From contig NC_092464.1 of NCBI RefSeq assembly GCF_047495875.1, forward strand, positions 27,188,865 to 27,252,864: DNA of 64,000 bases, written 5' to 3'. Below the pieces are notes generated by a model. The model was not told the origin of the DNA and did not search any database. It saw only the letters and a program-made list of their open reading frames with translations. Positions within the stretch are counted from its first letter, which is position 1; every line of letters starts with the position of its first letter. Below, in pieces: positions 51,973 to 64,000 of the stretch. Both the position numbers and the translations under genes were made by a program. This stretch comes from Pithys albifrons albifrons (taxonomy: Eukaryota > Chordata > Aves > Passeriformes > Thamnophilidae).

Positions 51973-53201
51973 TCTTTCTTTTTGTTGGTTTCTAAAAAAG
52001 AAAAAAAGAAAGCTTTAAACACAGACATAAAACAACAGTTATAAAATCCATTATCCAAAAGTGTGTATAATTTCTGCTTAGAATACAAGAGGGAGTCTTA
52101 ACAGCAAATTGAAATCTCTCTGTCAGCTGACCTCTTTTTTAGTGGACCAAAGTTTTCTTTGGCCTTCCTTTTCCCCATGATGACCTGTCAGAGAGAAGAG
52201 AGCCTTCCCATCATAGCCTGCCATAAACAGGAGGAGGAAAATAGTTTCAGTCTTGCAAGTGTAGAATTCCCTTCCAGAAAAGTTATCATGAGATGAGGGG
52301 TTATTTCACTTAAGAAAACCTCCCTGCCTGGAAAAAAGCATCTTTCCTGGAAACGCTTTCAGATGTTTTCCCCTCCTGCTTTCCAGAATGCCTGTCTGTA
52401 ATATGAGAAAAGATAAGTTCTTGCGGACATGTTTGAAGGTCCCCACAGCAGTGCAACAGGTAATGATAAAAGCCCTAAGAAGAGCAGGGAGTGTTTCTTT
52501 TCTTAGGCCCAGTGCATTTTTTTACCAAGACGTTAAGTATTCTTGACTTTGGAAATAAATTGTCCTAAATCCCTCCACTGCCTGGCATTTTCAGGGTACC
52601 TGCATCTAAATAACGCTTATGAGTCCTTTGTCTAAACCTTTGACATCACATGATACAACAGGAAAACTGTATGAAGTAAATTGTTCCTGAGAATATTACA
52701 GAATAAAAAAGAGACCTATCACACTACCCTTAGTGAAGTTGAACAGTTCCGGCCTTAATGACTGTCCTTGTCCTTGTAGAGAGCCTGAGGTAAAGAAGTG
52801 ATTGTGGGAGGATGAATCTGGTCAGAATGGAGGAATCAAGACTGTTACTAACATGTATTTTCTTTTTGTGGGAACATACTGTGGGAGCTTTATTGCCTTT
52901 TGGTGAGGCAATCATAAAGGAACACCCAATGCATCCTCTCTCATCTTCTGGCCATTGCCTGGGGAAGTGATTTACAGTACACAAGCCACATGAAGAGAAT
53001 GAAGGTCTTGATGGAAGGGAATCTTCCTTCCTGATACAAATGAAATATACTTTACAAATCTCTTTCCTCCAAAAGTGGTTTAAAGTCACATACACTAAAT
53101 AGAAACAGGTTTGTTTCAGAAGACTGGTTTCTGTTAATTGCTGAGGCTTTATTTTCATGGTTAAAAAGTGTAAATAGCTCATTTGTGTTACTGCTTGCTT
53201 T

Positions 53202-53245
53202 CCCCCCAGCTCCCCCCCCCACCCCCCCACCCCACACACACACAC
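53202..53245 (-). repeat. C-rich tract, G-quadruplex motif on minus strand, with (CA)n
   Basis: The plus strand has C runs of 6 (53202-53207), 9 (53212-53220), 7 (53222-53228) and 4 (53230-53233), separated by AGCT, A and A, then a short (CA)n to about 53245. On the minus strand this gives four G runs of at least four with loops of 1, 1 and 4 bases, a textbook intramolecular G-quadruplex pattern. The plus strand could form an i-motif. No promoter or CpG island context is visible. Confidence 0.8.
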
Positions 53246-53698
53246 TCCATTGCTCACAGATCACTGCCTTCCTCTTTTCCTACTCTCTTCTTCTCTCTTG
53301 ATGTACTCTTTCCTAGCAAAATAGGGCAAAATATCCTGTTCTGTGCCAAGCAAACCCTTTGGTGAGCATATTGTAGATCTGCAATTTGTTCAGAAGTGGT
53401 GGATTGCTGAGTCCCTTTCAAGGAGGCTGCATGAAAATCTTCACAAATGAGCCTATGCCATTAGTAACAAGAGCCCTAAGGGAGCCATTATAGTGACTGA
53501 ATGTATATTATGGATCTCTCTATGTAATTTAATTCTGGAACTGGGAATGTTGGGTAGCATATGAAGAGCTGAAGAACTGTCCAACCACCCCCGTCTCTCT
53601 TGCTCACACTCACACAGGGAGGGAAATCAATGGGAAAAATGTCCTTGCAATACCGAATACATATGCACGTTGGCATTTATGAAAACTTGCTCTCCCAG
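53246..53698. other. Non-coding DNA, pyrimidine-rich start
   Basis: A CT-rich run (53260-53300) follows the C tract. Nothing else recognised before the exon-like block. Confidence 0.5.
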
Positions 53699-53836
53699 TG
53701 GGAATGAAAAACGTGGCTTAGAGGAAATTAGAACAGTCTGGCACTGGTGAAATCTCCCATCCTGCAACAGAGGTCATGATTGACAGAGCTCTCATAAACA
53801 GAGAAGTCAAGAAGGACGAAGTTTTTCAAATTACAG
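53699..53836 (+). other. Exon-like block with strong splice signals (unproven)
   Basis: The block ends at TTACAG/GTAAGA (GT at 53837), very close to the vertebrate donor consensus, and starts after TTGCTCTCCCAG (AG at 53697-53698), a good polypyrimidine acceptor. A second acceptor, CATCCTGCAACAG, lies at 53770. No frame is open across the whole 138 bases, so it is not an ordinary internal coding exon. From an ATG at 53776 with G at -3, a frame starts MIDRALINREVKKDE and stays open to the donor, so a 5' first-coding exon or a lncRNA exon is conceivable. I recognise no protein. Chance occurrence of splice-like signals in 64 kb is quite possible. Confidence 0.22.
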
Positions 53837-56800
53837 GTAAGATGACTGAAATGACATTTAAAATTCCAGTTTAAGCAAGAATGGGTTTTCTGAATTATTT
53901 CCCTTCATAACACATCTTTGCACCTTTGATGCATTTCCAGGACATTTATTATAAGCCTCATCCCGTGGCTCATTTAAGGAAATATGAGGAAGTGAAATAT
54001 GTAATATATATCATGGATTTGCATACATAAGAACAGTTATCTACAAAGTACTGAACTGCAAAACAAATTTACATTAATATTGGATTAAATCTTTTCAGAA
54101 TGTTTTTATATGTAAATATAACTGCCATATCAAGCCAAGAGCAGAACTGCAAGACAAAAGAGAAAATCGTATCCCATAAAACTATAAAACTGATCTGCAG
54201 AACTTCTCACTGTTGAAAATGAAGGCTCCCTAAAATATGAAATTATAGCAGAAGCAAATAAAAATTATAAGAACAAATGAGATTAATTCCTGCAAAGATG
54301 TCAGATATTCTGTGTGAGGAATTTAATCTCTCCTGGACTGACAACATTTTTTGTTTGTGGTAATTACAGTGAGAGCTAATAAAAGCAATTTTGATTTGTG
54401 GTAGAGATCAGTTAACTTCATTCATAAGAACAAAAAGAATCCTGCATTTGCATAGAACACAATGAATCAATGTCAAATTTTCAGGGTATATGTACTAGCT
54501 TTCATAGCAGTTATGCTTCAAAAGGTGATTTTTCTACCAGGTGTGCATTTAGAACTCTAATATATCTCTCTCTGAGTACAGACTTCTCTTGACTTGTCCC
54601 ACTGGAGAAACACTTGCTTAGGGGATGCAGAGAAGAACTATGGCAATATGGAAGCTAACAAATTTGTTTGAAATAAATTACATATTATTAGACGTATTAA
54701 AAAAATGTGATGAATACCCCTTGCTAAAACAGCTGATGGAAGAATTTTTTTTTCAAATTAGGAGTCTGTTTCATGCTGAAAGACCATAGAAGCTAGAGAC
54801 CAAGAGAAGATCCAGTAAAACTTATTTTGCTCATGCCTTTCCTCTTGCAAAATAAATGTGTGTCATGAATGATGTCAGACAGTTCAGATTTATGTACTTT
54901 GGTAATAAATTTATTTGAAGGAAAGAACACATGTAAGCTCTGTTTGCAAAATTTGAATGTAGCCCAAAAGAACATCTTCAGAGCCACCATGGATCTGGCT
55001 GGTCTTCACAACATTTGATCTGGTCCCTCAGTCCCTGTGATGTAATCTGGACCGTAAAATCCTCCAGAGTTTATTTCCTGACCTTCTCTCTCTTATTCTT
55101 GATGCAGCTGGAATATTCTACTGCACAGCTGCCTTTGCTCTGACTCCCCGTAGCAAGCTGACACTTGCAGAGTGTAAAGAAAACAGAGAAAAGTAACTGA
55201 AATGCGATGGGCCTGACAGTTTCAGAAGGAACAGCCAAAGAGCACGATTGGAGACGTTCTTGCCATCTGCATCAAGCAAGCACTTTGGATGCAAAGGCAA
55301 GGGGCAGACAGAAGCTGTCACCTTATACACAGACATTTGAGATTAGTAACTCATTTGCTTGCTGTTTTCAGTATAAAAGCTCTTCATGTCAAGTTTTGAC
55401 AGTACTTTTGAAAGTACTTTACAAACCACTTCTGTATTTCAGCCTTTTTATCCTCCTCACTACAGTGAATGGAAAGATCTGATCCTGATAAAATAGACAT
55501 CAGGCAATACAATCCACTTAAGATATGTAAGAAGTGACTTCCCACTAAGACAAGGTTAGCAAAACTCTCTCATAGTTGGCTGGAAGGACTATTTCTTTTA
55601 CCATATATCTTATGACCAGGATCAAGGACGCTGCCTGGTATTAACTCTAATCACTAACAACAGACATAGCATAAACTGGATACATTACAAATAGTATCTG
55701 TAAAAAACTCAGTTTTTGTCAATATTCCAAGATTCATAAATTCAATCCAATTTAATTATAAGCATATCTAATTTATGTCTTAATTAAAGCACAATTATCT
55801 TAATGCAACATTTGGAATAGTGTACTAATAATAACTAGCAGATTGTTATAATTATTCTTTTATTATTATTCTTGTTTTGGCTGTACTATACACATTTTTC
55901 CTAAGGATTTCTACAGATTACTTTATTGATTAGTGTTTTGATATGAACTTTGTGACCAGAGACACAGATTAAGATATGAGATTTCTCATGATAAAAACGA
56001 TTTAATCATGTGTGAAAAAATATATATTTTTTTTTTAAAGGAATGATGTATAGGCATAGGTACATATGTCTGGGAAAAAAGTAAGGGAGAAAAGGGCAAT
56101 ATTCGCACAGCTTTTATGTGCATTTTTTTCAGATAATTGTATTTTTCAGATCATAAAATAAATATCAACTCTTTGTTCCTCTGAGCAATATTTACTGGCT
56201 GATTTTTTTCTTATGGGTGGTATTTTTGAGAGATTATTCAACCCCTCTCCAAATAACAGAAGAGCTTCTGCTTAATTTCTCATGTAATTTATCTAGTTAC
56301 ATCTTTCTAAGACAAATTCAGTTCTGAGAAGAATAGCATTTGGTACACTGAATTAGTTCTATGAAGAGCACACTGGGAAGTGTAGACATATTATGAAACA
56401 AGAAGTTACATCTTTATTTTTCCCCGTCTGTTTGGCACCTGACTTTTTACATTTGTTGCAGGTAAATGGAGGAACTGCTAGAAAGTTTAGAACTTGCACC
56501 TTCAGCTATCATTTATCTTGAAAGAAAATTTGGGACAGATATGTGTATTTGCCAGTTCAGAATTTCTCTGAGGCAGGAAATAATCAATTAGGGGTGCAAA
56601 AAAGACGAGAAAGGTCTGAAAGTGGTAGCTCTGAAAAACTGTGCTGTAGCTGAACTTGTGCATAACAAGTTATTGATGTAATAATGCAGAAGCTCATGGA
56701 AAAAGGTTGAGCAGAAGTGAAATTAGAGATTGGAGTGAAATTCCATAGAAACTGATCCAACATAAAACCCAAAACCATCTCTGTGTGTTAAATTGAGAGA

Positions 56801-57755
56801 GTTGAGCAACTCTGTATACTTGGCAAAACGTCAATAAATAAGAATGAAATCCAAAATATAAGGATGATGGTAGGAGAGTATTGATGGTGTCATTCTAAAT
56901 CGGACAGAAAGTGAGCATTTGGGCAAAGTGATAAGTGAAAAGTGATTTGAACCTGTGAAGAGGAAACTGCTCCCTTTTAAACCCAATCTAGTCTGGACTT
57001 AAAAGGATCTTTCTAAATAAACAAACCATCCCCAGAATGACTCACATATTAACTTACTATAACAGGAAGACATAAAAGAACATGAAAGTGTCATGAAGTT
57101 AGATTTATACTCTGTCAGGTTATTTTGCTTATCTCCTACTACAGTATACTAGTAGGAATTACAGTAAAAATTGTCATTATTAGATACTAGAACATCACAA
57201 GTTAAAGCATATCACAATACTTCACTTCTGTTCATCTCAAGGAAAGACTATCTTTGTGCTCATTCTTCATTACACTAAGAAATAACCTAAAAACTCCTAA
57301 ACTTTGTTCCTTTTAGAACATTTAATAAAAGCATCTGCTATTGGATAAATACTGTAAGTTAATTTGCTTTTGAAATGTCTGGGCAAAATCTGTGAAAGCC
57401 CTATCTATTCCATCTCATCGCCAGTTAAGATAGCAATTTTATGATAATGACCAAGCCCTGCAGATTTGCTTGGTAATCTTTTCAGTCACATTTTAGTAAA
57501 GGACTGTTCCATTGATTTTCTTGCCTTCTGCTTTCCTCCTTTCCTCTTACGTGGCTGATTTCTGAAAGTTTTGGACAGTCTGCTAAATACTTTTTCCTGC
57601 ATTCTTCCACTTGCAAATAAACTAGCGTATCCTTCCTGGATTTAACTTTATTTTTTAATTATTTTTTATTTTAAGAGGAGGGAATAGTTCTTTTTCCAGT
57701 CTTTGGCCAAAAATATATTTACCCATTCTTTAAATTCTTTTGTAGAAAAAAAAAA
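53837..57755. other. Non-coding DNA, no gene seen
   Basis: Only short open frames (at most 91 codons, 55207-55482). The part 54990-55340 is somewhat less AT-rich but shows no recognised feature. Very AT-rich around 55730-55870 and 56010-56040. Confidence 0.55.
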
Positions 57756-58305
57756 AGAACATAGATATAACCATATTGAATCAGAACAAAGGCTAACCTA
57801 CTATCCCATACCTGTCAGTGGCCAATTGCAAAGAAACATGAGAACTTAGTGAAGAAACAGTGTCTACAGTTTATCTCTTCAGCTTCCAGAAATTAATGTT
57901 TCAGGAATTTCTGAGGAGTGATTGTATTGATATTTTAGCCCATGACAAGTATTGGTTTTATCTACTAATTTCTGTAACCATCCTTTTAATCTAATCAAAT
58001 TTTATCAATGAGTTCCATAGCTTAACTGTCTGATGTGGTTTACTTTAAATCTACTAAGAAGTCCATCTGATGCCCTCTATTTCTTAAATTGGTCCCCTTC
58101 TTAATCTTTTCCATGCTTCTTTTTATATTACAACCTGCTTCATATTCCCCTCAGCTGTCTGTTGTTCAAACTAAAAATGATAGATCAGTTAACCTCTCCT
58201 TTGATGGAGAGAGATTAAATCAGACTCATCACTTGATTACCTTTGTTGACTTTCCTTTCACCTTTTGCAGTTCTACTACTTTTTTTTAATTGGAGGAATC
58301 ATATT
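57756..58305 (-). mobile_element. Ancient CR1-type LINE, 3' half, antisense
   Basis: The order of blocks on the plus strand matches the antisense 3' region of old amniote CR1-type elements: ATATTGAATCAGAACAAAGG, GTCAGTGGCCAATTGCAAAG, GACAAGTATTGGTTTTATC, GAGTTCCATAGCTTAACTGT, TTGGTCCCCTTCTTAAT, AACCTCTCC, GACTTTCCTTTCACCTTTTG and GCAGTTCTACTAC. The element spans the 3' UTR and the end of ORF2 on the minus strand. It is far more diverged than the other CR1 copies and has no open frame, so it probably predates the radiation of modern birds. It differs in sequence type from the 8-base-tailed CR1 copies. Edges are approximate. Confidence 0.8.
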
Positions 58306-61300
58306 TTCGCTATGTTGAGAATTTTTAAATGCTTATGAGACAGCTATGTTTTTAATTTTTTTCTCCAAACTTTTCCTATTAATCCACAATGCATTGTCCT
58401 TTCTTTTTAACTGCTAACAAGCAGTGAGAGGAATACAAGGCATTCATTTGGTGTGTAAATCAGTAAGACCAGTATATTGTGTAGACAAAAATGGAAATTT
58501 TTTTCCACATGCACTCTTTGCCACAAATTTACATTAATTTTTAAGTTCAATTTTATTGCCTGATATTCTTCATGGTAGAAGCTGTAAGAAGTTACCTGTT
58601 CAGGGTTCTTGAACAAAGATCTAAAGTTGCAGTCAATAAATATATCTAGACTGAAAGAACGCATGATGTGAAAGACCCCTTTATATCTGGATCAGATCTT
58701 CACTACACTTATCAGAATATCTCAAGTAAAGTCCATCCTCAGACTCAGTCAACACAGGATCAACCTTTTGTTCTTACCTCATGAAATTAGTAGTCACACC
58801 ACTGGTATTCCCTGCCTCTTCTGTAATGTTTATCTTAGTTCTAGTCAGAAATATCCACAGTCTATAAATGACAGCAGCAGATAACCCTTTTGAAAATCCA
58901 AGCCACAATGTACCTCATATATGTCTCTTTTCTGAAAGCTGTCAACATTACCACTAGTGACTTTTACCCCACAGTTTTATTGAGCTTTTCTCGAGCTTTT
59001 CTCTGCCTTTTAGCCACAGACCTGAACAGATAAAGTTTGGTATTCTTTTGCCAGTCTTCATGGGAAGTTGGTCCCATTTTGTGCTTAGTATCTGCCCAAG
59101 AAACAAAACTGAAATATTGACATAAACCACAGATGTTATTATATCTCCATTTGGCCTACTCTGAAACTAGAGTAGTAGATATACTAAAAAAGTTAGAGCC
59201 TATTCTTCCAAAACATGTCATATAATTCTTCATTTTCAATGACCATACAAAATCTTGATAATCCATTTGAATAATAACAACTTTTGATACTTAAAAATTA
59301 AAATAGATTATCAATAATGCATTTAGAAATCAGAGCACACAACACAATAAGCTTCTTAAATGACACATACACTGTCAAAAAGCTAAACTGTTGTTAAAGC
59401 CACAGTTGGTAAGTGGGATGATATGGAGCCAGAGGACCATGGAAAGAGATTCTACCTTCATATCATCGCAGATGCAGAAATGTATTAATATGCAACACCA
59501 TGTCCTTCAAATATGTAAGAAAATATGCTTTAATTGTTCCAGGGCATCTACCTCATTTTAGACCTCTTCAGGCCCCACCACAGAACAGTCTCTTTGGTTG
59601 ATACTATTTCATGCTGTTTGGTTTTAAACATTGTCATCTGTGAAATACTTTATTAGAATCCACATGAAACCTATGGAAATCACTGGAATTGTAAATTACT
59701 TGGAATCAGACCCTTATATTTTAATAAGAAAATCAGATATTTACCATGACCACACAAAAAGAAGCGGAGGCTGACTCACCTCATCCTGTAGCATTCCAGT
59801 TCTTCAAGCCAGATTTGACATATAGGTAAATAGGACTATGAGAGGGAATACAAAAGATGATAGGAAAATTGCAGTATTTGTGAACTTAAGTCATGACTAC
59901 TGTATACTTTTATATACATAAGGAATAGCTACTGAACTACTGTCAGAAATGGCTGCAACTCAATAATACTAAAAAAATTGCTGTATTAAGGAACATATGA
60001 TTGGCACTAATTATTTTGAAATTAAATTCTAGTTGGTGCTTTATGCTAGCATCACTGCCACTGATTGATTTGAAATAAACCAACAACCTAAAAATACCAT
60101 TCTTTCATTTAATTTCCAAGAAATTTGTTTCTTGCTCAAACTTCCACACTCCAGTGGCAGCTTTTTCCATAGGTTTCTGAATCTCACAAGAGTTTCCTAA
60201 TTCTCATCTAATCTTGCCTACATGGCTCCCAGGTGTTGTTACCTTATTTATCTTCCTTTTCACTGAAGCAGCCCCACTGGGAACTGTCACACCCACCAAT
60301 AAATCTAGCCTTAATTGTTAAATGTTAAAAACACTGGAACATAACTTCTTGCCTAGAAAGATTCTTGGTCTTCCCTTTTCATTTTTAGTTCTTCCCACTA
60401 CTCTTTATTCTAACTTCTCTCCCTTTGGGAAAATTACTGACAAGAATCTCTAGAAAACATTATAAAGATAAGCAACATGTAATTTCTTCCTCAAAACCCA
60501 CAGAATTCTCAAAAGGTTTGCAATGAAGTTTAAACCTACTTATGCCTGCAATTAGAAATTAGAGATTAATAAGGATTGACACAAACATTTGACAAAGAAT
60601 CAGTAATTATAGATGCACAAATGAACAAGGGAAAAATACAAAGGAACTGGGATGCCACTCAGACCTCTCCTTTCTTATAAAATTAATGAAATGTTTCTAA
60701 TTTCATTTTCTGAGTCTGATCAGAAAAGTATTCCACAGAAAGAAACCAAATGATGGCAAATATGCAGGATTTCTAATATAATATTTGCACTTTAACAATG
60801 ACACACTCTTCATACTGGTTTTATGCTTTCTTTTTTCTTTTTTTATATAGTTTGGGTCAAAAAGAGATGTTATTAAATATACAAAGACCAATATGTATAA
60901 ATAATATCTACATAATCAATGCAATTAATTAAGTTAATTCATTGAGAGGAACAGCTTTGACAAGGCTGTAATTTAGATACAGAGGACAACACTTTATTTT
61001 ATACATAAGAACTATTTTTTTAATTTCTCTATATGTCTTCATATTCATCCTCCTCCATAAGATTTCTATCTGATGTTGATTCAGCTACAGCTGTTTGAAC
61101 TCACACATTTACTACACAGTATCCAGACAATAAACTTCAAAGTGAATACAAATGTTCCCCTATATCCCTAACTCCCAGCTCTCCATTGACTTCAAGAATA
61201 AGATACCAAAGAGGAGTAGCAATAATAAATAGCAGTTTTCCATACAAGTAAAAGGAAGGAAAACTAGGCAAAAGTCCTCACATTATTTGCTTTAAGCCTT

Positions 61301-64000
61301 GTTATTTCTAGGTGGGTAAATATGGTTACAGCCTGAGAACTGCACTCATGATCAGGCTCAGGTTTTCAGACTGAGTGACTCCAGCTGGCTTTCATCCAGG
61401 CAATCCTTTGGAGTGGAAATTAGTGTGAACTATTGAGTCCTGTGCCTGGGTTTCCTGACCTCAAAAGACAGGTGATTTGCTCCAGTTTAGAGTCACCATG
61501 ACAGCTAATGTGTAGATGATATGGAAACCTGTGTATGCTTGAACAATGATCTCAATACAATCAACTGAAAGCTGTGAATACTGTCTTTAGTCTCTAAATT
61601 TTGTAAAAATTAAGAATAATCATCCTGAGTCATGTTAAAAACCCATCTAAGCCTGTTGCAGACCAAGAAGAATGCAAAAAGCCTGTTCCTCAAAAAATCT
61701 CTAAACCAAACAATTGTGGAAATACTTTTCGGTCGTTTGAATCTTTCACATTTATATTATTCTTTTAAACTACAAACTAGGGAATATGCTGGGACTCCAA
61801 ATATATTTTTATAGAAAAAATACAGGTACCTCATCTGAAAAAAGATTTAAATAAATTTCACCAAATAGTGAAAGATTATTTATGGTTTTGTATGTCTTTC
61901 AAAAACTGCAGCATAAATTATATGATCTTTAAAGAAGACTCTCATATTCTTTAGAAAACTATTGTGTATACAGGCACAGATACACTTGAGCAGTCTTTTA
62001 GAGAATGTCTTCCTGATGTTTTGTATTACAGGGAATGACAATTTTATCACAAATGTCAGCAGGCATTCAAACAGGTTGATACTGAAGAGAGACGGAGAGA
62101 ATGACATGTACTTTAAGAAGTCTCAGCACTACATCTGTAGTAGTTTATATGACATTCTTTTTACTGATTAAATGAAAATAACTATAATTTACAAGAGGTT
62201 GATATACAGACATTCTATTTTATATACATTAAATAATTACCTTTTAAAATTATTACAGTTTCCTTTAGTACCTTTAAGACTATGATTTTCAGATATAGTT
62301 TTATTTTGTTTTGTTAGTTCATTTTTATATACACCAATAAAAAGAATAGTGGTTGGAAAATACAACTTGAAATCACTGGAATATATGAACAGTGATAAAA
62401 ATTTACTGCTGGGTACCTAACCACCTATGCTGCTTATTGCAGGCTACTGAAATTAATAATGCAATGGTTTATAGTTAATAAAATACTGATATTGGTAAGA
62501 GACAAATTACTGCCAAAAGATAAACGATTTGTCTTGTAAACATAGCTTGTGTAATCGTTTACATATTAGGTAGGGCAAAAACCTATTCAGTGCCAAAAGA
62601 TTTCTGTCATTATATTTTCTCCTTCAGGAAAATTGTAAATATAATTTCAGCCATTCAAAATAACAACACCACTTCTATTATTTTTATAGTGCCAGAGGGA
62701 ATTACTTCTTATTTTGTTTGTATCTCTTTATTAAACCAGCTTCTTTTTATGATTATGAGAATCATCTTCTTGATGCTTGCACAATCTTTAACCAAAGTTA
62801 CACAGGCAGCCTCCTTGTCTGTGTTCCATCTTTTCCCTCTTCCTCTTTAGTTTTTTCTTCTTTGTTTCCTTCACATTTCTTCAGCTCTAGTAATACAGCC
62901 CCCAAATATGTCTTTTGTGGCTCACGTTTGTATCATGCCACCAGTCCAGACATACTGACTGTTATGTCACTATGTACAGACAGTATACATAGATGTATAC
63001 TTCTCTGATTTCTCATAATTTTTCTTCCATTTCTCTTTTGCGCTGTCAGGATGTCAGCCTCTGTAGTCCCAACCTCTCCTCACATCCTCATAAGGAGCAT
63101 TTTTGACCATTTCCATAATATTAAGATATGACCCATAACTCAACTGTTAGTGAAAGTGCAGGACATTTTACTTGGAGAATGGCAGGGTAAGAGAAGCACC
63201 TTTCCCCTTCTATGCACATAAGCACACAATCCTGGGGCTGACCCACTGGTAATGCATGCCAACCACAGATAACTAAATGCACATGTATCACAAACATACG
63301 CACATGTAGACATACACGATAGATAAATATAGATAGATGTCTACATAAAACTGTATTTATTATATCCTGTTGTCTAATTTAATTTGCTTTTCATCTGATT
63401 TTAAACTGATTTATATTGGTGACATACAGATATACACTGGATAAATAATGACTGACAACAAAATGACAGAAAATCAGACAAAACAAACACAAAGTACAAT
63501 ATTTAGTCACAAAACAGAGAATCCACAAGAGCTTGTCAATATTTAGTTGAGAAATCCTGTAGCATGGTATGTCAGAAGCTCATTGAAATGAAAAGGTCTC
63601 TGTGAGCACTTACCAGTCCATCCATGCACTCTACAGTGCCAGATCAATAGGTAATGAATGCTTACAAAGTGACACTATCAGTAAGGGAAGTGTTTGTACT
63701 AATGAAGAAAAGAGGGGACTAAGGGAAGGAAATCCTCTTACCATTACTGCATATCAGCTTAAAATTCTTACAGGAACTAAGTCTTGGATTGGACTGTTGC
63801 TGTGTGGGGAATACGATATGAAATGCCACAGACGAGTCAGTATTTTTTAAGAAACTTAACTGCATATGCCTTCTAGAGTTCATTCCTTTGTTATCTCTTT
63901 AAGAGAGATTTTTACTATTAACAGCTTTTCTTATTTTTGGAAAAGCAATCTTTTCTTAGCAGTATAGCACAGGTCTGATTATGTTCAAGACTATACACAT
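58306..64000. other. Non-coding DNA to the window end, no gene seen
   Basis: AT-rich sequence with short open frames only (up to 96 codons, 62718-63008), none with a domain. A GATA-like patch (ATAGATAAATATAGATAGATG) lies near 63320-63341. Sequences such as CATTGACTTCAAGAATAAGA near 61180 and CTATGGAAATCACTGGAATT near 59670 faintly resemble an old sauropsid interspersed motif, but this is too weak to call. Confidence 0.5.

Larger units (their letters stand above)
48811..53201. other. Non-coding DNA, no gene seen
   Basis: No gene recognised. A hairpin at 50716-50740 is listed separately. The part 52140-52480 is less AT-rich. Two AATAAA hexamers lie within about 50 bases (51918-51965), listed separately. 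The 525-base minus open frame starting at 53257 covers the end of this stretch and is discussed under findings. Confidence 0.5.

Noticed and set aside
59660..61210. Motifs like CATTGACTTCAAG and CTATGGAAATCACTGGAA resembling an old sauropsid repeat
   Set aside because: Matches are only 15-25 bases and not arranged in a consistent order; too weak to call without a profile search.
1..64000. CRISPR arrays, operons, rRNA, organelle insertions or a new defence-type system
   Set aside because: No regularly spaced direct repeats, no dense coding, no ribosomal or mitochondrial sequence recognised; the window is ordinary vertebrate non-coding DNA with retrotransposon relics.

Overview
The window looks like a gene-poor stretch of a bird genome: either a gene desert or a very long intron. 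I infer a bird from the chicken-repeat-1 (CR1) LINE fragments on both strands. Three of the plus-strand copies end near the typical CR1 3' terminus, built on 8-base units of the ATTCTATG / ATTCTGTG type. The rest is AT-rich with many A, T, A/C and T/G runs. I see no CpG island, rRNA, convincing tRNA, CRISPR array, operon or other prokaryotic feature. No multi-exon protein-coding gene can be supported.

Layout. 1-6490 is unannotated non-coding DNA with one short perfect hairpin (3230-3255). 6488-8029 is the best preserved element: a 5'-truncated CR1 with a reverse-transcriptase region in three broken frames and a good 3' end. 10718-10749 is a perfect 13-bp inverted repeat. 10878-11222 (minus) is a small relic of a second LINE type, not CR1. 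12034-12420 (minus) is a decayed CR1. 14370-15036 (minus) is a G+C-richer block with LTR-like ends and a possible primer-binding-like sequence. 16184-16342 is a CR1 3' end. About 16.2 kb to the next element (32594) holds only simple repeats, a T/G tract and a hairpin.

32594-33232 holds two CR1 pieces in opposite orientation, both lacking their 3' ends. 42325-42775 is an old CR1 3' end. 43109-43149 is an (AT)n microsatellite. 47092-47357 (minus) is a coding-like stretch broken by one frameshift, probably a retrocopy or exon remnant of a gene I cannot name. 48709-48810 is an A/C tract. 53202-53245 is a C-rich tract, a strong G-quadruplex motif on the minus strand, followed by (CA)n. 53699-53836 has strong splice-like signals and could be a non-coding or first exon. 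57756-58305 (minus) is a very old CR1-type element.

No genes work together here. The content is retrotransposon remains of several apparent ages in single-copy-looking DNA. I did not find a new biological system. The items most worth checking are the non-CR1 LINE relic, the LTR-like block, the head-to-head CR1 pair, the broken coding-like stretch and the G-quadruplex tract. Family calls rest on recognition by eye, without alignment or database search.
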